Below the pieces are notes generated by a model, which worked only from the letters and a program-made list of their open reading frames with translations, had not been told where the DNA came from and did not search any database. Source: Halichondria panicea (taxonomy: Eukaryota; Porifera; Demospongiae; Suberitida; Halichondriidae). From it: a DNA stretch of 64,000 bases. The position numbers and the translations under genes are program-made. Shown here in pieces: positions 24,677 to 38,600 of the stretch (position 1 is its first letter; each line of letters opens with the position of its first letter). The stretch covers positions 4,147,182 through 4,211,181 of the forward strand of contig NC_087384.1 in the NCBI RefSeq assembly GCF_963675165.1. Reading direction: 5' to 3'.

Positions 24677-26506
24677 GAGGGGGGGAGTTAAAACAAAGTG
24701 TGGGTGGGTGTACAGGAACATGTATTAGTGACGCAAGTGCAAGTCATTGACAGAAGTGCATTGTAATTGTAGCCAGACATAAACGTAACCAAGGGTGTTA
24801 AAATCATTTGCCGGACGTTTCACTGGAATTTGAAAACTAGCAACTGGTATGTCGGAGGAGGTCTGTCAGGGTCAAAAATACTTGCGTACTGCAGACTTGA
24901 CTTTTAGACCCAATGCGTTAGTAATTAACATGCATGACCCACATTAAAAAATTAAATTTCCTGCATAAAGACTTTGAAGCATAATTATAAGCTCTAACTT
25001 TATTGAAGGCTATTAGTTAACCGCTTGTCAGCACTGCAACAGTTGATGAACATTGGTCTAAAAAGTCAAAGGTCATACATAACCTCACTCAAGTTGTACC
25101 CAGTTGATACTTAGAAACCACTCAATTCTACTGTAACAGCTGCCACTGCTAAAACATCACGGGTACAATTAAGAACTACGTGGGGTACCCATTAAAAAAA
25201 ACTGCTAAAAAACAGATCATGTACGTGACATGATGCATGGTACACAATCGTAGATGTACTTACGTGGTGAGACAATACCAGATGTCCTTTAAGTAAGCAG
25301 TTATTCCTGTTTCCCCTTGGACCCCCTTGCCTGTCCTCTGACCTTCACTATGTCCTCTTTTAGGCTCCACTAGAACAAACAGCACCAGTAACACAGCTAT
25401 CACGCCTAGACCAGGGGTCACCTGGGGATCAGAGGTACAAATGTTACATTGCACCAGTAACACAGCTATCACGACTAGACCAGGGGTCACCTGGGGATCA
25501 GAGGTACAAATGTTACATTGCACCAGTAACACAGCTATCACGACTAGACAAGGGGTCATCTGGGGATCAGAGGTACAAATGTTACATTGTACCAGTAACA
25601 CAGCTATCACAACTAGACCAGGGGTCATCTGGGGATCAGAGGTACAAATGTTACAGTAACACAGTTATCACCCCTAATCTAGAGAACTGTGAAAAGTATT
25701 AGTGTACTAAAATGTAGGCTCTTGTATACGAAATTACTTATCTAAAATTGGTACATTAGGTTGATGTAAAGCACATTTGAGAACTACAAACCAAGAACAT
25801 AGAAAAGCTATCCCAGCATACTATTAGAATGACTAACAGACTAATAGACAGGAAGAGATGTACTAGCATGAGTAGTGGCACTCAATTAAGACTCTGGGCT
25901 AAAATATCTAGCCACTAGGAAACTATCTTCATTTCGATAACAAGAAACTATGAAACCAGTATTTGGAGGTGCTAGTTTCAACTCCATTCAGGATCCAGGG
26001 AACTGACCACCACTGTGTCAGTGTGGCCCTAGGCAGACACACAGACTGGCAGTGGAATACAATGCACCACAATAGGCGTGGGAAATCCCTTTTCGATGAG
26101 AATAGCCATCCTCCTTGTGTACAGTCATCTATATGTACATGTAGCTTGCGTGTACTGTACTTTACAGCAGGCTCCAGATTAGAGGGACCAAACTGTGCAT
26201 ATCTTACGTACGTACATCCAACAGTGACTTAAATGTACATGTAATTAAGTAATATCCACAATTGCAGTTGTGTGTACATTGCACACATCATGACATGCAG
26301 TCAACCTAGATACATGCAAGTTAAAAAGAGCTACAAGTGCGAGTGGTGATCGAGTCATGCAATAACCTACATACCCTGAGGGCCCATCTCCATGGGACTG
26401 CTTGATTGGTGTACATACGTATGAGTTGAGTAAGCTCAGCGCCAATGATGTAGCCAAATGCACTGCAAGTGAAGTAAAGGATAAAAACAACAATCATCAT
26501 CAGTAG

Positions 26507-26575
<69 letters not shown>

Positions 26576-29204
26576 TGAGTTAGAGAATGAAGTGTGTACG
26601 TACACCTGAATCCTGAATCTACGAAGTGCTGTTAATATACACGTAAATTATAATTATAGACTAATAATACTTATAATACAGTGCAGAGTAACTACCGTAC
26701 TGTACGTCTATGTTAATTCATGCATAGAAGCAATTTTCCTAGGCAGCATTTGCTACATGTACATGGGTGTACCAAAGCTTCACCATCCCAACATAAAATA
26801 CTTGAGAAAATAATTTCTTGGACTCTGCAAGAATATTCCACAATGTGTATTCCCCCCCCCCCCCCACCACCATCGCCCACAAAATCTCCATTAGCAGGCA
26901 AGAGGGTGAAAATGAGAGGACAGAGGGGTTGGCCACTACAAGTCACTGATGTGATCATAAAGGATACACAAAAACCACACACATGCACTTCCACCATAGC
27001 TATGCTTCCACATATAATTATGTAATTATTCTAACAACAATGTAACTACTACTATAAATAGATGATAGCCATTTGACGAATTAGTAATTAACGCTGAATT
27101 ATGTTCGTACTATTATTATGAATCTTCTAAATTTATAAATGAAATATACTTTTGAGAGTATGCTAAGCAAGCTAGCTCTTTTTTTCATCTATATATACAT
27201 GTATCTGACTCTTAAAACTCATATTTATACATCTTTTAACACATTATTGTGCTCGCAAATCCGCCAAATTTAGTACCCTAAAAACGGGGGAAATCTACAA
27301 TTACTACCCGTCTATAATAGGTATTATTGCTGCCAGGAGTACATTAAGATCTTAAAGTACTCCTGCTGCTGCTGCTCAATGGAATTAATGCCACTGTGCA
27401 GGGTTTCATCTAGTGGGGGTGGGGGAAGATTCCCTCCCAAATGCTCAGCTTCTTCCGAATAATGACATATCACTAACGAAACTGTACAAACATTAATCAA
27501 CTACCGTATAACTGGAAAAGTTGGTGAGTGATATAATTTGGCAATATGGCAAATTTAAACCGCCAAATTAAAGTTATCCGGTGGACACATCATTTGCTGT
27601 AGTAGCTAGCTACACCTGAGACACCAAATTAAAATCGTTAATTCGGTTCAAATGGCTTATTCGCTAAATTTTACAGTTATACATGATATAGTCCAACTAC
27701 ATGTGAGCAATCATTTCATTTAGTATAGGGATGTGGTCAACAGAAATGAGCGTGGATCAACACCCTTTCCGGCATGCTATCACACACACTATATTCATTC
27801 CCTCCCTAACTATGGATCCTGATGAAACCCAGACATTGTGGTCCATGTGAAGCATAATTATAAAATTAAGGATCAAAGGATCAAAGGGGTTCTAATTAGT
27901 ATAGCTGCCTGGAACTCATTCCCTTCTTTAAACATTTGTTCTATCAATAGTAATTAACCAACCTCCGCTATAGGGACATGGTTCATTATGCACAACTGAA
28001 TTGGATTGAATATTAACAGATTAGACATACATCGATCATATTAACTAAGTAACTACTACATGTACATGGTATGCACTGCAACATAACTTTACTTGTCCAC
28101 TGTAATGACTGACCTTCCTAGGGGCATGGCCAGATAAAATATTGAGAGTATTCTGAGTCTGCTCTCGACTGGAAACAGGTCGGCCAGGATGGTAGGGGCA
28201 ATAGTAGCATAGCTGGCCTCGCCCACACCCACAAACAGTCGTGTACCAAACAGCATCCAATAATTCTATAGTAGAGATTGTGCGCATTATACGACAGTGA
28301 CCACTATAGACGAAATTATTTGTCCCAAAATTACTACATGCTGCATAGAACAGTCATGCACTTAATATATATTGCAAGGTCTAGCTGTACTTTGGTAAAT
28401 AAATGCATATCACCCAGGAGTGCATGAATAAGACACGCAAACAGTTGTTTATGCAAGGGGATTGACAGTCATTCAACTGTACTACATGTACTTGAACAGC
28501 TGGTCATTACATCAATCTATTTATAGAAACAGGGAATTTTCAAGTCATAATACTGGTCCTATCCTTCACACAACTGTATACAAAATGTATGTAAACACAC
28601 CGTTGTGCAATTACTATTCAACATAAATCTATAGAATGGACACCCAGTAGTGGACATACATGCACAAAATACACGCTGAACACACAGCTGTCACTAACTT
28701 AAAATTGTGCTCACCACTGAAAACGATCCCAATAGGGTGAAGGCGGACCACAGCAAGATGCCAACACTCATGATGTACTTGCGTGCGTACCTATCACCCA
28801 GATAACCAAATAATGGTGCGAGGAGCATGTAGCTTCCAATGAAGGCAGTCTGAAGCAGCCCTCCTTGCCAGTCCTCAATTGCCTCTGGCTTGCCATTAAT
28901 TTTGAAACCATTTGCTGTCGTGTCTTCCAGTGAAGTCAGGATCCCTGTTTAATAGTGGGTGCATTTATAGTGACAGTCAGATATCATGTATATCCCATGC
29001 ACATAGATTCATGATTTATTTATGGATCATGTGACTAAAAATTCTGCAGTACCTGCAATTGTGTACCTGTCCATGTAATTCAGGAAGTTAATGGCAGTAA
29101 GAATAGCCACAGCGAACACTTTGTTGAATGTGCTTCTGCTACACATGCCCATGCCTTTGCTTCTGTAATAGACTTGGAGATTTTCAAGTTCTTTACCAAG
29201 TTGT
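22154..29204 (-). CDS. SPNS1: spinster-type MFS transporter (SPNS family), 11 exons
   Basis: Exons: 29204-29053, 28944-28715, 28265-28114, 26462-26375, 25421-25264, 24643-24506, 23877-23679, 23377-23312, 22987-22889, 22722-22564, 22318-22154. About 535 residues are recovered, matching the ~530 of SPNS1. Hallmarks are the TM1 motif INFLNYMDRYTIAG, GLLQTAFIGSYMLLAPLFGYLGDRYARK, VGVGEASYATIAPTILADLF and WALR-VTPGLGVIAVLLV before VEPKRG. Twelve membrane spans are expected. Spinsters export lysolipids from lysosomes (SPNS1) or sphingosine phosphate from cells (SPNS2); the sequence alone does not choose. The first exon shown opens in phase 2, so an upstream 5' exon is probable, though an internal ATG (GMGMCSR) could also serve. 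Exon 5 is preceded by a minisatellite. Confidence 0.85.
22331..22353. repeat. poly-G run
   Basis: Four Gs, an A, then 18 Gs lie in the last intron of spinster, just upstream of the final exon's acceptor on the minus strand, where they form the C-rich polypyrimidine tract. Confidence 0.9.
24646..24676. repeat. TG microsatellite
   Basis: About 15 TG units lie directly upstream (minus-strand sense) of the spinster exon 24643-24506, so the CA tract sits at its splice acceptor. Confidence 0.9.
25383..25671 (-). repeat. 69-bp minisatellite copying a splice acceptor and exon start
   Basis: Copies begin at 25383, 25452, 25521 and 25590, exactly 69 bp apart, with a decayed fifth near 25650. On the minus strand each carries GATCCCCAG followed by the codons for TPGLVVIAVLLV, that is, the acceptor and first codons of spinster exon 25421-25264. 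The unit is a multiple of three, and there are no stops through the first three extra copies. Only the copy next to the exon keeps the family-typical VTPGLGVIAVLLVLFVLVEP. Confidence 0.9.
26508..26577. repeat. compound microsatellite, TG then TGCG
   Basis: About 17 TG units run into about nine GCGT units, in the spinster intron upstream of exon 26462-26375. Confidence 0.9.
27504..27682. mobile_element. decayed CCGTAT-type MITE
   Basis: The left end CCGTATAACTGGAAAAGTTGG is preceded by TA. The right end in reverse complement reads CATGTATAACTGTAAAATTTAG. Paired internal motifs (TTTGGC..AAAT, CGCCAAATTAAA) support an inverted-repeat element in a spinster intron. Confidence 0.4.
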
Positions 29205-29639
29205 CTACAATTAATTAATTTTAAAATTACTTTGAGTTTACACATATTTTTTATAATTAGATAGATCAGCAGACTGAATTAATCTCACTTCCGGTCAATT
29301 AGCACTGTCACGCCTTTTATGTGGTATTTTTCTTTGTGCGTGTGCCCGGTGGCGTGTAGGACCAGTAAAGTAAATGTAGTTAATTACACAACCACCTCTG
29401 GCTGGCCTAAGTAAACCTAGAGGTTCTTAAATATATTGTTTGCCAGACACAGCCATTCATTCTATCTGTAAACTGACAAGTCAAGCTAGCAATCGTGGTA
29501 AGGATATAGTTTTGTCTATTTGCTGTCAGCAAAAAAATACAGCAAATGTACAGTGCAGTAGATCTATATTTAATTTAGCTACACGTACTTATCCTCTGGC
29601 TCTGCATCTTGCAGATTCGCTGAGCAGAATTCAAGCATA
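29205..29639. promoter_or_regulatory. divergent promoter between spinster and ITPRID-like gene
   Basis: The two genes point away from each other across about 435 bp, which must contain both start regions. A consensus ETS site is visible on the minus strand (CCGGAAGTGA, around 29286-29295), close to where spinster transcription should begin. No TATA box was identified with confidence. Confidence 0.4.
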
Positions 29640-32600
29640 ATGGTGTCCATCAGTAGCTGCAGTGTTGGTGAGTGTTGTGCATGCTATAGATTTAAATGTC
29701 TAGTGTATGTAATTTCACACCTAAAGTGCAGACGATCGTTACTTGTGCGAACCTTAAGATCTGCAATATAGTTGTGCTGTGTAAATTATGTAGAATGGGC
29801 AGTAGAATAGTAGGTACAGTATGTTATCTCCTTTTCACCTTATGCGTAAAGAACATAACTTATTCACACCTCCAATTTTATTGATTAACCTGGAGGTCAC
29901 TAGATACATGCAGCCTTTAAAAATGAATTTCATGGCTGACCTTATCAATGTAATGCACCCAGTAAAAAAGGGACTAACACATGTACATTTTCAAGGTGTG
30001 AGCACAGGGAGGATATTTAAAAGTGATATTTTTTTGCACTGATAGTTTGAGTTACTTGTGTATTTACAAGCGTGTTGTACGTTGCAGACTTTCCTGAGGT
30101 TCTGTCAAATCCCGGATTTGGAAGCTCCAGCAGTTTCCACACAAATGAGGTAAATAATTTTCAATTCCACTGTTCATTCCTAGATTTCCACAGTGTCACA
30201 TGCCTCAGCTTTGTGTTGACGTACATGTTTATGCTCATGTATGCACTTAGCTTATTCTGTACTCTCAATTGTAAGCCTAGGCTGATGTACTATTCATTAG
30301 ATCACCCAACCACGACTGTTGCTAAATACGTTCCTTGTAAGGGTTTCGTAATTCTTGATTGTGAGGTAATTACATATGTGCAATGTACTAGATCTGTAAT
30401 TGTAACTTATTATTCTCTCCCAATGCCTTTTGGCACTCTGTTGCCTAGTAACCTGGTTTTCAGGAAACCAATATACCCCTAAAGCTTCCATGCAAATTAC
30501 TACTCTTAGATCAGCACTATCTAGGATCAGTAAAAGTATCTGTTGTAAAAAAAACCAATCATTCTGTGTTAGGCAATATATCGGCAATATTCTTTCCTTC
30601 CTTTCAACACTTTCTGATTCACTGATAAACATTGTTGACATTCGGACTTTTGGTACATTGTACAATTATCACATAATGTAAAGTGTTCTAATGGTGTTTG
30701 TGGCCTCTGAAGGTAAATAGAAGCCTGCACCTGTGGCCCTATTCAGCTTCTCAAACCAAAGTATCACCTGCTGTTGTTATTGCCACCCTTTGCGCTCTTC
30801 CCTAGTGGACTTGTATTGTATGACTTTTGTTGAGGAGTACAGTACCTAGTTCAGGGTACTATGTGATGTAGGATTCGTTTATTGAACATTACATGCATCT
30901 GCTTGCCACCCACTGATTTAGAGAATTATATAACCTGTGTGCTATTATATTGTAATATTCATATGTGCTTATAAATTTAGACCTAAACATTTTTTTAATT
31001 GTACGTACTGATTTTTTACTGTCACAGAATCATCATCGTGATGGTGAGATATGAATTTTACAAATGCTGAAAACTCATTGTTCCACCTCCCCTCACACGC
31101 ACATACAGTACTCTGGCAGTAGTGACACGGATGACTTCATTCGTGAAGTAGCAGAGCGTCACAATATTTCGTACAGCCTACTGAACAAAACCCATAGTGA
31201 GGACGAGATTTCCGACCCGTTTTCTCTTAGTTCCAGTCATCACAGCCTGCTCATTGTTGAATCAGACCTAGAGAAAGACGGCTCCTGTTCTCCTGAGGAC
31301 TTGGACTCTCCTGCCGACACTAAAGAGAAAGAACCAAGGAACAGTTACACTCTCTCATCTTGTGCCGTAACTTTATCCCCTCCCATTGGAAACGGGTTCA
31401 TTATGGCAACGGAGCGAGATATGGAGGACTTTGTACAGAGTGGTGTAAATATTATTCTCCCAGACGAGGAGGCTCATCTTAATAGTAATGGCTCTACACT
31501 GAGGTCACTGCACAGTTTCAAGAGGCAGGGAGCATTGCTTGAGAGTACAGAGGATACAGAACTAAATTGTCTGACACCCACCAATATGATGAGTAACTCT
31601 GAGGGCATGTCTTTGTCCACCACACCCACTCCCCAAGTGGATGTTAAGACTGACGGAGAGGTATCGCCAGGTTAGTCACACCCTGATACCTGTGTTGTAT
31701 TTGTTTCTTACACATGACTGACTGTGTATAGCACTTCTTGATTGTCTGCACACATACATGTGTACAAGCTCTAGTTGATCTCATCCACTCTGGCATACGT
31801 AGTTGCTAATATTTTGAGTGCTTCGAGCAAATGTTCTGCATAGATCAAATGTCAGCTACATTATACAGATGTTGGTTGCACCTGCCATGTGTGCATTGCC
31901 TGGAGCAGCTATTGCATACCACGCTGCTCCCTACTAATTGAGCAACTACTACGTATAATTATAGTGCTTTTGTTACGTGTACCTCCCACTTAGAAATGTA
32001 GTTTTGTCCCTATAAGAATTAAGTGATTCATTCTTTGCTTTTTACTATTCGTAGATGTGTCCACATACGATGATCTGGAGATTCTCATTGGTGAGTACTA
32101 CTTTGTATGTCTGTTGTGGCTAGCAGACGTTTGAGTGCACATACTCGCTTTCAGTTTGTATATGGTAATAGTTTATATGTAAGCATGCATGACTATTCGG
32201 ACGACTATTTAGTAGTTGACAGCTTTTGAATATTGCTCTTCTTAGTTGTGCATTCCGTTACTAACATTCTGCTCCGTATTTGGAGATTTCAATTTGTGTT
32301 GTACGTGTGACAAGCTTATCACGCCAGTACAATGACAGCTACTGCTATAATAATAGTATACATTGTCTTTCTTACAGATGAGATTATGTGTGGTGAGGGA
32401 GGGTCCACTGGTCTTAAGATCCCCGTCCCTACAAGGAGACATTCCAACTGGTGAGTCTACTTATTCTTTCACGTGGGTGTAGGACTACAAAAATAATTAT
32501 ACTTACAGTCATCCAGATAGACACTTGCATAACATGTGCATGCACTCCATCTATCCATATTGCTGACCTTTATTGAGCTTGTGGGGTGCAGGGAAGAGTC

Positions 32601-35600
32601 CAATTAATTTTCCAGTGGCAGTATATATATTGATCCTGGAATGGCTTTTTGTGTATTAGTTGTGATAGATCTAAAAACACTACAGAGACCTGACAGAGAC
32701 AATTAAACCTTCATATGTGGTCAACAGAAAACTATTTTACACTACTCAATAGTAGCTAGTCCAACCAAGACAAACAGTATAGTGACTGTTTTAGCTGACA
32801 TATGCTGTTGCTGGGACTATGTGGAACTGACTGCATGGAGCTCTTACAATGTACATGCACTTACATACATGACTCGTGCTGACTCACAGTGACCTCAACT
32901 GTCAATACAGTATCAGTTTACACTTGTCCAGCTATAATTTTATAACCTGTCTGTATTTACTGTACTGTTGAAATGTACATATAAAATTTTATGAATTATG
33001 TAAACTGGTATGGTACTGCAATATACCTCCATGTCTCCCAATTATTTTAGTGTTTTCTCAGAATGTCGATATGCCCTATGCCTGGAATTATACGCCTCCC
33101 CCTGTTATGTACTTGTTCATAATAACCACCGCTAGCACTTCTGTAGCACTTATAGGTTGGCATAGGGACATACAAGTATGGGGTGACCAAGTGAAACAAT
33201 TGTAGTGCTGCATATGTGACTGTTGTAAGGTATTGTAGTCTTGAGTAGGCTAGCTGTGACTGTCTGTGTTAGACTTTGATCTTCAATTGATGTTTACCTA
33301 GGTGTCTGATGTCTGAATGTTAGATGTTTTTCTTGTACAATATAATGATAGGGGTCACTTATATCTGAGTGTAGTCACGGGTGTATGTGGGTTATTTAGA
33401 GAGACCCTGGTACACCTGTGTAACTAGATGTACTTGTAGCTCCTTAATGATATCTGTATTATTATACATGCGCTAGCAAGTTAATCGTGCATGTAATAGC
33501 GACAATGACAAGGACACCTGACACTCTATTGACGTACCTACCCCCAAGTCTAGTCTACTTGTACATTAATATATACAAACTAACAGAACAAAACTCTTCA
33601 CACATACTATATACTATACATGGCTACAGAATTCCACATTGTTTCAGTAAAGATTTGCACTCAAACATTATCTCACTCTTTTGGACAATACACTTTTGAT
33701 ACAGACGAATAGACCGATTAGTGAAGCTAGACAATTAATTCTAATGCAGCCACAAATTAGCAGCTAAATACGTACAGTATACACATAAATGTACAAGAAT
33801 ATTTAAAATACACGCAAGCAGGAGATTATCCAATCTGAAACAGACAGCAAAACAGTTAAAATTCACAGACAGCAAAACAGTTAGTATGTGTCTGTATGTA
33901 TTTCATAATGCATGTTTGTTTTAGTGGATTTCTCTGTGTATATGCAGTGACCCTGCCTCGAGGGAGGTGGTTTCTCTTGTCCCTCTCTACCAGAGACGAA
34001 CCAGCGTCACCGTTGCACCCCTCCTAGCTGCCACTCCCTTCACGCTCATCCCACCGTCCGAAGACACTCGTAAATTAAGCGATCCTGCTGTATGTCTTCG
34101 AAAAGAACGAGTAAAAAATTCATATATGTACATGACCAAACAAAAGCGTTGTCTCTCTGACTCTGAGGCTCCAAACATCTCGACAGACGATGATGATTGT
34201 AAGAGCGAAGAATGCGAATCTTCAGCACTTGATTCCGGTTTTCATGATTCCCGATTCCAAGATGGCTCCAGTGTTAACTATCCACCATCCTCTCGTATGT
34301 CATTAGATAATTTATCCGATGATTTTATGGAACCACCATTAGTAAGCCCCAGCAAGATAAGAAGACCGACCCCATTCTCACCTTTCTGTCCGGCTACTCC
34401 CGATCGCGGCAACACCGTGATGTGGCCATGGGACGATACTAGTCAGCTAGGTGGTCAGGCTAACTCAGGACTGATCACCCAACCTAAACGTTCTCTCGGC
34501 AGACAAAGTCAGAGCAGTGTGGCTACCAGCAGTGAAGGCGTATCAATCAGCTCTTTCTGGGAGTCACAGATGTCTCAAATTTCTGCACTCGATATTCTTT
34601 CAAGTCTTGGCTTTGATGATTATGATAGTTCACAACTTATCCCCGATCGATTCATCCCAAAAGATGTCGAACACGTTAAACCATCCCTGATGAGGTCAAT
34701 GTCATTCGATGAAGATGAGCTGTTGTACGCTAGCAGAGCACCGTCCATTAGTACCATGTCCGAATCAAGTGTGTCCTCGTCTCAGCCTGTCCATCGCCCA
34801 CTCACTACTAGCACACGCGACCTCCCTCTCGGAGCAACTGCCGAAAATTTCTTTGTCCCCAGCTCTCCACCTCCTCAACCAGCACAGACCACTCCAGTTG
34901 ACAAGCAACCATTAAAAAGCAACCCACCCGCCGCTACTAGTTTCATGTATTACACAGTTTTGGAGACAGTGCCTGAAGAGACAGCTAGTGATCTTTCGCC
35001 CTCACCTAGATGGCTTTCTCCAAGAGTCTCAGTTGACCACTCTGTCATTATGGACCTCTTCGAGAACAAACTAGGCTCTAATCTCAAGGTCCGTAAGCGA
35101 TCTCTTCCTACTCAACGTGAGGGCTACAGATGGAGTATCGGCAGTCAAGTGGACAGCGAAACAGGGGAGAGTATTCACGTCTCTGTCACATCCTACGATG
35201 ATGAAATGGCTCTGGAGAAAGAAAGAGAAAAAGAGGAATCAAGTGTGCCAATACCAGTGGAGGACTTCACTCATCCAAGGAGAGCTAGAAGAAAGGGTGT
35301 GTACGTGCCTCCAGCATCTGTCCTAACTTGGCTCAATTCACAACAACCCATTTCTGAAGAGGAAATAATTAGCCCAGAAGAGCTTCCATGGCCATTTAAT
35401 GAGCAGGCAAAGCTAAGAGTCAGTTTGTCAGAGATACAACTTGAGCGAAAAGAGAGTGAAAGTCGAGAGAACTCACTACTAGCACCTAATGACATGTATC
35501 GTGAACCTTCCCCTAAATTACTTCTTGCTGAAGAACCATTACTCAAAATTCTCGATTCGCATAGTCGTAGTTCATCTGTGGAGCCGCATGGTAGACTCAG

Positions 35601-38600
35601 TGTGAGTAGCATCGGGTCTATTGACCTGGAGCGAAGTTGCTCACCTGATGACTGTTCGAGGACATGTGAAACCAATCTCGTTCCCCCCTCTTTCAAACGC
35701 AGGTCTCGATCTCTCTCCCCAATTGTACCTCCTCGGGAAGATGCCATCAGGAAAGCAACTGGCAAAGTTTCACAAGACGATATCCAGTAAGTTTCGGATT
35801 AGCAACCTAATGATATAATTATTGTAACCGTGTGTCTGAGTAGTACGTACGAGATGTAATTAGGCTTGCATTTTAACGTTAAGATTGAGTATAATAATAT
35901 ACCTTCCTTTTTATGAATGTCAGTTCCACTGTCAGTTGTAGTCGTAGAAAAACAGAAGCCCAACAAATTTTACATGTACATTATTATTATTGATGTATAG
36001 CTATACCCAGTGGGCCCGGCCCAATGGTTGTCTCTGTTTTTGCCAGATTTTCCTACTGCCCTATAACTACTGTGACCAATGTGCTAGATATGTTATTATG
36101 TGTTTTCCTTTATGCAGGTTGGGCACAGCTGCTCGTGGTCTAGAGTCGCGTCATGAGTACGTGCGTGTGGTGATACATGATGTAAGTCGGTCAATAATGC
36201 ACACGTGTACACATTGGGTGTGGATAAATAAGTCTATATATGGGCCTAACCATTAAGCAGCAATTTGCTGTAAAATTGTGTGAAGTGTTGGGTGTATGTA
36301 CTGTGTGCATATAACGTCATCTCTTTGAAGTTTGAAACTGTGTGCTTGTAGTAGTTGCTTTTGATGTGTCAATTAGTATACACAGTACAGTGTGTATATG
36401 TAATGTATTCTATTAACCTTTGGATTGTGATATTCGATTTTGTATCGGCTAGTACTTACCCACCAATTGCTTTTATCATATCCAGGACAAAGACTACAAA
36501 GCTGAATGTCAGTGGCTGAGCTCTGAACTGAATTCCCTCAAGGCTCATGCTAACGCAACCGAAACTACGCTTCGAGCCAAAGTTGATACACTGTACTCGA
36601 AATTTTCTTCTTCTGAACGAATGCTGACTCGGCAAACAGCTGTTCATCAAGAGTTACATCAGGTGCCACCCGTCGTATGACGTACTCTACAATCTATAAC
36701 ACTGCACTTAACCAGCACTCTTATACTCTTTTCTGTTTGACCTATTCATATCTATGTGTGTGTCTCTTCATAATCATGTCACTCAATCTTTTTGAATAAT
36801 CAATTTCCAATCGTGCTTGTATAAACGACAATGTGCATGTACAATGTAGATTTAAAATTTTATTATTTCTGCCAGCCCACACAAGTGGGCCTGGCTAATG
36901 AATGTGTTTAGTGAACCCACACTAAAGGCGCTCAGGAAATTCCCACAGGAAGCTGGTGATAGCGAGATCAATGAGCTGTGTATGAATACATTTAGGTACT
37001 GTACTGGCTTCTGGGGTACGGGTGTCGTGTTACAGGATGCTGTAATTAATTTTGTTTCTACCTCTCGTGACCCCCGTCCCTCTCAAATCCAAATCACCCT
37101 CTACAGGAGCTAGAGAGCGTAAAGCGACAATTACGAGAGACGAAGGAATCCCACGAAGCAACAGTGGTCTCCCTGAGGGATGAAGCCAGACAGGTGCACA
37201 TTCGAGAGCAGCTGCAGTTTAAGGACGACCTTTTAAAGGTCAGTCATACAATAATTATAAAAAGTACGTGAACCCGACATGTAAGTCACATCTGTGGTGG
37301 TTGCTACGCGTTGTTTAATTCCAATTGCTGAATGCAATATATAATTATGTGACAGACAGTGGTTGCGTGCATGTGGTGTTATTGCTGCCCACTCATTCAC
37401 CTTAGGAGCTATAGATATTTGACCACATGTTATAAAACACTTTACTAGTTTGTTGGTCCTAAAGGAAGTTTGGAAACATTATCTATTAGTAAATGTTGCA
37501 TCTTTTTTATGGGGAAGAAGTTGATAGCCCAGGAAGTGAGTTTCATAGGTTAAGAAATTCAATGGATGCTTTGAATACCGTTTGTCCATTGACCACCCAC
37601 GTAACAGGTGTCTAGCAACTAGCTAGGGTAATTTATAGCATCATTTAATTTGCAAATGCTTTCCCGTCCAACCCTAATACTTTCAATTAGACAAAACCCA
37701 GCACATTGTACGATGTACAACACTGCACTGGCTGAACCGTGTATTCATTGCATTCGCAGTCCTATGCTATACACAGTGACACACACACTCATATAATTAT
37801 AATAACGTAGGAGAAGGCATTAGCAACCTCAAACGCCCAAGATAAATACACTCAAGAGCTTAATGATCTGACGAAAGCCCTCCAAGCAAAGACAACTAAA
37901 CTCGAACAGATGTCAGCACGCTTAACTGAGAGAACTCAAGCCTCATCTACTCTGGCTGGTCAGCTGATGCAGGCTAGGATGGAGGGAGGGGATAGGGAGG
38001 CCCGGTTCAGAGCAGAGCTGGAAGAAGAGAGGGACAAACTGATTAAGGTACACTGTATATATTGTATCGTATTTGGTTTATATAATAGTATCCACATGCA
38101 TGTACAGCCCTTTATCGTCACCATAAGTAAACATAATCGATCTAGCCTCGTTCTCACGCCCACTTCCCAAGAATACCTTTTATTGTGCCCCTACATACAT
38201 TTTAAGAGTCAGTCCAATCCCAATTTGTGGAAGTATGTTTTCTACATTGTGCCACCCCAGCTGCAAACTTAATCAGATGAGTGGATGTGACATTGCAATC
38301 CGGCCCATGCAGCCGACATGCAGGCCCAAATGTATATGTACAAGTAGGGCTGTGTCTTTATTAGGAGTACATGTAAAATGCATTGTCACATGCAGTATAG
38401 AGATTGTGGCATAATTCATAAGTATGTACAAGTCATGCATGTACTATAATAGTACATGCATGACTTGCCTCACTATCGATATCCCCACTGCACTGTTCTC
38501 AGATCACTGAGCTCCATCGCTTAAAATCCGTTCCGCAAATGGACAAAGAGAAAACTTCGAAGGCCCTTGCACTAAAAATGAAACAGGTAAATGTATGTAC

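Noticed and set aside
25383-25671. CRISPR-like array
   Set aside because: The units are contiguous and almost identical with no variable spacers, and the genome is eukaryotic; it is a minisatellite built from an exon edge.
26321-26605. Histidine/threonine repeat protein on the minus strand
   Set aside because: The repeat is the translation of the TG/GCGT microsatellite inside a spinster intron.
29216-29245. ATG at 29245 as the spinster start
   Set aside because: The codons before 29204 read through an AT-rich sequence ending in a good acceptor (TTAATTGTAG), so they look intronic; left open rather than adopted.
31028-31043. A 16-base micro-exon in the ITPRID-like gene
   Set aside because: It has an acceptor and a donor, but including it breaks the phase into exon 31109-31670; skipping it keeps the frame.
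35271-35765. 164-codon open frame on the minus strand
   Set aside because: It is the antisense shadow of the long ITPRID-like exon; no splice sites or recognisable protein.
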